NCBI GenBank assembly: GCA_965116445.1
Contig: OZ220688.1
Location: 1,984,001 to 2,048,000 of the forward strand
Length of the DNA stretch: 64,000 nt
Reading direction: 5' to 3'
DNA from: Multivorans sp965116445
GTDB taxonomy: Bacteria; Acidobacteriota; Thermoanaerobaculia; Multivoradales; Multivoraceae
Under the pieces are notes generated by a model. That model was not told the origin of the DNA and searched no databases. It worked only from the letters and a program-made list of their open reading frames with translations. Shown piece after piece: positions 59,852 through 64,000 of this stretch; positions within the stretch are counted from its first letter, which is position 1; every line of letters begins with the position of its first letter. Both the position numbers and the translations under genes were made by a program.

Positions 59852-61078
59852 ATGCCTGACGGGCCCATGCCGGACTCACGCACCCACGGTCCGCTCGAGG
59901 GCATCCGGGTCCTCGACTTCACGAGCTTCATCGCCGGTTCCTACGGCGCGATGCTCCTCGGCGACCTGGGCGCCGATGTCCTGAAGATCGAATCCCCCGG
60001 CGGCGACAATGCACGCCACTGGGGACCCTTCATCGAGGGCGAAAGCCGGATGTTCCAGGCCTGGAACCGGAACAAACGCGGCATCGCCGTCGACCTGAAG
60101 ACGGACCACGGACGGCAGGTCGTCTACGACCTGGCCCGGGACGCCGACGTGGCGATGGAGAACTTCCGCCCCGGCGTCGCGTCCAGGCTGGGCATCGACT
60201 ACGACGCCCTCAGCCGGCACAACCCGGCGATCGTCTACGCCTCGTCCAGCGCCTTCGGCGGCAGCGGACCGTACGCGCAGCGTCCAGGGTACGACCCGGT
60301 GCTGCAGTCGATGGCCGGCGCCGCGCACCTGCAGCAGCAGATGAACGGCATCGCCGCCATCTGCCCGGTAGCGGTCTCGGACTACATGGCGGCGGTGCTG
60401 CTCGTCTGCTCGATCAACGCCGCGCTCTTCCACCGCGAGCGAACCGGAGAGGGCCAGTACATCGAGACGTCCCTGCTCCAGGCGATCATGAGCGCGCAAG
60501 CCCAGTCCTACCTGGTGCCGCTCGACGCGGAGATCACCGGTCCGCCGGGCATCTTCCCGTACCGCATGTTCGCCGCGGCCGACGGGCCGATCTTCATCGC
60601 CGCCGGCACGGACAAGTTCTGGAGACTGTTCTGCGAAGCGATCGGCCGCGACGATCTGGCCAGCGATCCGCGCTACGCGACGAACCCCCAGCGCGTCGCC
60701 CAGGCGAAGGAACTCAGCGCGGAGATCGACCCGATCGTCGCCTCACGACCCGCCCGCAAACTGGAAGGCGCCCTCGTCGAGGTTGGCGTTCCCTGCGCCG
60801 CAGTTCGTTCGGCCGACGAGTTCTTCGACGACCCCCAGGTCGAAGCGATGGCGATGAGCCAGGTTGTCCAGCACTCGACGATCGGCGGCCTGCGCATGGC
60901 GGGTGTGCCATGGCGCTTCTCCCGCTCGCCCGCCTCGATTCGGCGACCCGCCCCGGCCCTGGGCGAGCACACGGAAGAAGTACTCGACGAACTGGGCTAC
61001 GACACGAAACGGATTGCCGCACTGCGGACGTCAGGCGCCGTCCGCGGACCCGAGAACGACCCCAGCCGCGGTTCGTAG
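59852..61078 (+). CDS. CaiB/BaiF family CoA-transferase (class III)
   Basis: This 408-residue enzyme moves CoA between carboxylic acids through an aspartyl-anhydride intermediate. The catalytic Asp177 is in CPVAVSDYMAAVLLVCS. Family hallmarks include LEGIRVLDFTSFIAGSYGAM, LGDLGADVLKIESPGGDNAR, RNKRGIAVDLK and the C-terminal LGEHTEEVLDELGYD. An ATG at 59867 is an alternative start. The substrate pair cannot be read from sequence. Confidence 0.92.
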   Translation: MPDGPMPDSRTHGPLEGIRVLDFTSFIAGSYGAMLLGDLGADVLKIESPGGDNARHWGPFIEGESRMFQAWNRNKRGIAVDLKTDHGRQVVYDLARDADVAMENFRPGVASRLGIDYDALSRHNPAIVYASSSAFGGSGPYAQRPGYDPVLQSMAGAAHLQQQMNGIAAICPVAVSDYMAAVLLVCSINAALFHRERTGEGQYIETSLLQAIMSAQAQSYLVPLDAEITGPPGIFPYRMFAAADGPIFIAAGTDKFWRLFCEAIGRDDLASDPRYATNPQRVAQAKELSAEIDPIVASRPARKLEGALVEVGVPCAAVRSADEFFDDPQVEAMAMSQVVQHSTIGGLRMAGVPWRFSRSPASIRRPAPALGEHTEEVLDELGYDTKRIAALRTSGAVRGPENDPSRGS

Positions 61079-61106
61079 CCGGCGACCGCCCCTCATCCGG
61101 TATGAC

Positions 61107-63416
61107 GTGAGTACGCCATCGCACAGCCGGGGCCGGGGTCCCGGTACGTCAGGTTCGCCGCGGGAGGCGGCCAAGCGAGTCGTCCTGGTCGGCGCCGGGC
61201 ACACTCACATCCAGGTGCTGCGGCACTGGATCATGCGGCCGAACCCCGTGGTCGATGCGACTCTCGTGGTCGATACGCCGATCGCCGTCTACTCCGGGAT
61301 GGCGCCCGGCCTGGTAGCCGGCCAGTACGAACGTCACGAACTGGAGATCGACGCCGTGCCGCTGGCGCGCAGGGCCGGAGTGCGCGTCGTGATGTCTCCG
61401 TGCACCGGGGTCGAGGCAACGGCCCGGCGGCTGCTGATCGAAGGTCGCGAACCTCTGCCCTTCGACCTGGCCTCGTTCGACGTGGGCTCGACCGTGGCAG
61501 CACTCGACCTGCCCGGAGTTCGGGAGCACGCGGTCCCCACGCGGCCCATCAACCGGCTGGCTGCGGCGGTAGACGGTCGCCTGGATGCCCTGACGAAGAC
61601 GGAGCCTCGGATCGTCGTCGTCGGCAGCGGCGCCGGCGGAATCGAACTCGCCTTCTGCGTCGACGCGCGCCTTCGAGGCCAGGGTCTCGAACCCAAAACG
61701 ACGATCGTCGAGGCGGGCGACCGCATCCTTCCCGGCTACCACCCGTCCCTGGCGCGCCGGATCGCGGCCGCGGCACGCGCGCGCGGCATCGAGACGATGT
61801 TCGGCGCCAAGGTCGGGGCGGTCGAGGCGGACTCGGTCCAACTCGAAGGCGGCGGCCGGTTCGATGCCGACCTCACGTTCTGGGTCACGGGCGCCGCCGC
61901 GCTGCCCATCTTCCGCAACTCGGATCTACCGCTCGACGACGGCGGCTTCGTGCGCACGCGATCGACCCTGCAGGTCGAGGGGCACGACGACGTCTTCGCC
62001 GTCGGCGACTGTGCGAGCCTGATCGACCACCCGGGGCGGGCGCGCGCCGGCGTCTACGCGGTGCGCATGGGGCCCTACCTCATCGAAAACCTGGAACGGC
62101 GCCTCGGCGGGCGACCGCTGCGACGCTACACGCCGCAGGGCGACTTCCTTTCGCTGCTCAACCTCGGCGACGGAACGGCCGTAGGCGCCAAGTGGGGACG
62201 CACGTTCGAGGGCAGGTGGGTCATGCGGCTGAAGGACCGGATCGACCGCCGATTCATGGAGCGCTTCCAGGCCCTCGATCCGGACGGGGCGCCGCGCCCC
62301 TGGCTCGCCGACATGACAGCCGAGGAAGGCGGCGACGCAGGGCCGATGGGCCACGCGGGCGGAACCCAGGCGGCGGCCATGTTCTGCGGCGGCTGCGCCG
62401 CCAAGGTGGGGCCCGATCGCCTTGGCAGGGCGCTCGCGCGAGTGGGCCTGGACGGGACGACCGGCCAGAGCGCCGACGTGATTCTGGGCACGGCGACCCC
62501 CGACGACGCTGTGGCGTACCGGACACCGGCGGGCGACCGTGTCGTCGCTTCCCTCGATGCGTTTCCCGCCTTCACCGACGACCCATGGCTTGTCGGTCGT
62601 GTCGCTGCGGTGAACGCAACCTCCGATCTTCATGCCACGGGCATAGCACCGCGGATCGCGCAGGCCCTCGTCACTCTGCCTCAGACCGCGGACGGCGAGG
62701 CGGCTGAGGAGCTGTTATTCCAGGTCCTGGCCGGCGCGCGCGTAGCCCTGGATGCCGAAGACGTGCTGCTGCTCGGCGGCCACACGAACACGGGGCCCGA
62801 GCTGGTCGTCGGCTTTCACGTCGAAGGAGTCGCCGGGAACGGCCGTGGCCTTCTCCTCAAGGGCGCGGTTCAGCCCGGCGACGAGCTCGTACTGACCAAG
62901 CCGCTCGGCTGCGGCGTCCTGCTTGCCGCCGACCGGATGGGACTCTGCCCGGGTCGGTCCATCCGCGCGGCGCTCTTGTCGATGCAGACGAGCAACCGCG
63001 GCGCGCTCGAGGCAGCGCGGCGCGCCGAAACCCGCGCGGCCACCGACGTCAGCGGCTTCGGTCTCGCTGGCCACCTCGGCGAGATGGCCCTGGCCAGCGG
63101 CATCGACATCGAGATCGACGTCGATGCTCTCCCCGCCCTGCCGAGCGCCCTCGAACTGCTGGAACGTGGCGAGCGCAGCACGAGCCACCACCAGAACACG
63201 CGCCTGCCGCTGCCCGTGAGGCGACAGGCGCCACCGGGGCCCCGGCTGGAGCTCGCCTTCGACCCCCAGACCGCGGGTGGCCTGGTGCTGGCGGTCGCGC
63301 CGGACCGGAGCGAGAGCTTGGTCGACGATTTGCGCTCCCAGGGGCTCGATGAGGCGCGTGTGATCGCACGCGCCCGACCGGCGCCTTCGGAGCGTCCGCA
63401 GTTGATCCTCCGCTAG
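61107..63416 (+). CDS. selD: Fused NADH dehydrogenase-like flavoprotein and selenide, water dikinase
   Basis: This 769-residue fusion starts at GTG 61107. Residues 1 to about 385 are a pyridine-nucleotide disulfide reductase/NDH-2 fold with FAD site KRVVLVGAGHTHIQVLRHW, NAD loop RIVVVGSGAGGIELAF and second FAD motif DDVFAVGDCASLID. From about residue 415 follows selenophosphate synthetase: GGCAAKV carries the catalytic Cys and Lys (C-A-A-K), then VASLDAFPAFTDDPWLVGRV, AVNATSDLHATG and LLLGGHTNTGPEL. The active position is Cys, not selenocysteine. It makes selenophosphate; the flavoprotein may supply reduced selenium. Similar fusions are known in other phyla. Confidence 0.9.
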   Translation: MSTPSHSRGRGPGTSGSPREAAKRVVLVGAGHTHIQVLRHWIMRPNPVVDATLVVDTPIAVYSGMAPGLVAGQYERHELEIDAVPLARRAGVRVVMSPCTGVEATARRLLIEGREPLPFDLASFDVGSTVAALDLPGVREHAVPTRPINRLAAAVDGRLDALTKTEPRIVVVGSGAGGIELAFCVDARLRGQGLEPKTTIVEAGDRILPGYHPSLARRIAAAARARGIETMFGAKVGAVEADSVQLEGGGRFDADLTFWVTGAAALPIFRNSDLPLDDGGFVRTRSTLQVEGHDDVFAVGDCASLIDHPGRARAGVYAVRMGPYLIENLERRLGGRPLRRYTPQGDFLSLLNLGDGTAVGAKWGRTFEGRWVMRLKDRIDRRFMERFQALDPDGAPRPWLADMTAEEGGDAGPMGHAGGTQAAAMFCGGCAAKVGPDRLGRALARVGLDGTTGQSADVILGTATPDDAVAYRTPAGDRVVASLDAFPAFTDDPWLVGRVAAVNATSDLHATGIAPRIAQALVTLPQTADGEAAEELLFQVLAGARVALDAEDVLLLGGHTNTGPELVVGFHVEGVAGNGRGLLLKGAVQPGDELVLTKPLGCGVLLAADRMGLCPGRSIRAALLSMQTSNRGALEAARRAETRAATDVSGFGLAGHLGEMALASGIDIEIDVDALPALPSALELLERGERSTSHHQNTRLPLPVRRQAPPGPRLELAFDPQTAGGLVLAVAPDRSESLVDDLRSQGLDEARVIARARPAPSERPQLILR

Positions 63417-63420
63417 GGAG

Positions 63421-63472
63421 CTTGCGCGGCAGAAACTGGGTGCGCCGGCGTGCCATCCGTGCGCCCGAGGAC
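63421..63472 (-). repeat. Dispersed hairpin repeat, copy E
   Basis: The + strand reads AACTGGGTGCGCCGGCGTGC then CATCCGTGCGCCCGAGGAC. It aligns with copy A over about 50 bp, with the core inverted relative to copies B-D. Confidence 0.65.
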
Positions 63473-63480
63473 GGGCGCAC
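63459..63480. terminator. Hairpin 1 downstream of the selD fusion
   Basis: GTGCGCCCG and CGGGCGCAC pair perfectly over 9 bp around AGGA. There is no U-tract, so intrinsic termination is uncertain; it overlaps repeat copy E. Confidence 0.45.
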
Positions 63481-63491
63481 GGACTGGTTCG

Positions 63492-63516
63492 CGTGTGGCG
63501 CGGGCCGCGCCACACG
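63492..63516. terminator. Hairpin 2 downstream of the selD fusion
   Basis: CGTGTGGCGCG and CGCGCCACACG form a perfect 11-bp stem with loop GGC, 11 bp after hairpin 1. Two strong stems in series suggest a terminator or a BIME-type element in the 223-bp gap. Confidence 0.5.
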
Positions 63517-63623
63517 GGTTCTGGCCGGCATCCGGCGCGAAGCGTCGGCTTCAGACCTTCTGCCGCGCTAGCTGATCTGGGTGAGCCGCCCGCCACCCCT
63601 GGCGAAACTAGAGCGTAAGTCGT

Positions 63624-63631
63624 GCTAGGCT
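63624..63631 (+). promoter_or_regulatory. -10 box close to the radical SAM gene start
   Basis: GCTAGGCT is followed by 8 nt and then GTG 63640, which fits a leaderless or nearly leaderless message. A GTG at 63622 in the same frame would overlap the box. Confidence 0.4.
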
Positions 63632-63639
63632 CCAGCGTC

Positions 63640-64000
63640 GTGACGACACCACCCACGACGCCGCGCAAAGGCGCGCCAGCCAGTTCCGCACGACCTGCCA
63701 AGTCGCCGGCCGGTTCGGTTCGCGGCCGCGGCGCCGCCGCCAACCCGCGCAACCGCTTCGAGCGCATCGACGTCGACTTCGAGCCCGGAGAAAGCACGGC
63801 GGAACGTGGCGATGTGCCGCCGACGGAGCTGTTCCGGGACGACTCGAAAACGGTCCTGTCGAAGAACGACTCGCCGGACCTCGGCTTCCAGTACAGCCTG
63901 AACCCGTACCGCGGCTGCGAGCACGGCTGCATCTACTGCTATGCAAGGCCGACCCACGAGTACCTCGGCTTCTCCGCCGGGCTCGACTTCGAGAGCCGGA
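63640..64000 (+). CDS. PA0069-family radical SAM protein, N-terminal part (runs off the window)
   Basis: About 120 codons are visible from GTG 63640. A basic, Ala/Pro-rich N-terminus leads into NPRNRFERIDVDFEPGE and then SLNPYRGCEHGCIYCYARPT, whose CxxxCxYC cysteines bind the 4Fe-4S cluster used to cleave S-adenosylmethionine. RGAAANPRNRFE and THEYLGFSAGLDFE are typical of the PA0069/Rv2578c group, whose role is unknown. The C-terminus lies beyond 64000. Confidence 0.9.
   Translation, partial: MTTPPTTPRKGAPASSARPAKSPAGSVRGRGAAANPRNRFERIDVDFEPGESTAERGDVPPTELFRDDSKTVLSKNDSPDLGFQYSLNPYRGCEHGCIYCYARPTHEYLGFSAGLDFESR

Noticed and set aside
62380..62405. Selenocysteine in the SelD active site (in-frame TGA with a SECIS element)
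   Set aside because: The active-site position is a TGC Cys codon in a continuous frame, so no recoding is needed.

Overview
This 64 kb window is a very GC-rich, densely packed bacterial chromosome segment. Most genes are separated by only a few bases or overlap by 4 bp. The gene set suggests an aerobic heterotroph related to Acidobacteriota: exported S9 peptidase, VPS10/BNR repeat protein, VWFA-related protein, tandem secreted 'PDLTG...TLTPLQRP' paralogs, and Tat- or lipoprotein-targeted metabolic enzymes. The phylum assignment is inference; no rRNA or tRNA gene was seen.

Layout. 1-4.9 kb: tripartite efflux locus on the minus strand (adaptor, RND permease, start of a second permease). 5-7.4 kb: M20 amidohydrolase divergent from a molybdopterin-binding protein. 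7.5-12 kb: three paralogous secreted proteins. Between copies 2 and 3 lies a small accessory patch with a HicB-like remnant and a frameshifted HEPN gene with its partner; a 29-bp inverted repeat follows copy 3. 12-19.8 kb: secreted unknown, penicillin-acylase-family enzyme, mogA, pyrE, a cytochrome c/copper-oxygenase-like protein, rpsN and a TerB-like protein. 19.9-25.4 kb: exported D-2-hydroxyacid dehydrogenase, VPS10/BNR protein and alpha/beta hydrolase. 25.4-26 kb: DUF2335 pair behind a good sigma70-type promoter. 26-32.4 kb: S1/P1 nuclease divergent from an operon of acyl-CoA-synthetase-like protein, PfkB kinase, S9 peptidase and lipoprotein. 32.5-38.2 kb: an Mrp-type cation/proton antiporter operon in membrane-bound-hydrogenase (Mbh) gene order, with no hydrogenase genes. 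38.2-49.4 kb: VWFA protein, Tat-exported PLP enzyme, LOG-like protein, tesB, coiled-coil membrane protein, Phd/PIN toxin-antitoxin pair, FAD oxidase, Tat TIM-barrel protein, M24 peptidase and a kinase-like protein. 49.4-53.2 kb: sulfotransferase-like protein, class IV aminotransferase and GT39. 53.2-58 kb: a neutral-lipid operon (WS/DGAT, lipase, WS/DGAT-like, phasin-like, GNAT) behind a palindromic operator. 58-64 kb: DUF6489, an amidohydrolase frameshifted by a 19-bp tandem duplication, CaiB/BaiF CoA transferase, an NDH-SelD fusion and the start of a PA0069-type radical SAM protein.

Three genome-wide themes stand out. (1) Many genes carry a (G/C)NTANNNT -10-like box ending 6-11 nt before the start codon, implying leaderless mRNAs. 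(2) A small hairpin repeat with the core GGCGCACCCAGT is scattered between genes. (3) Several usually cytosolic enzyme families carry export signals here. No CRISPR array, insertion sequence, prophage or tRNA was recognised.
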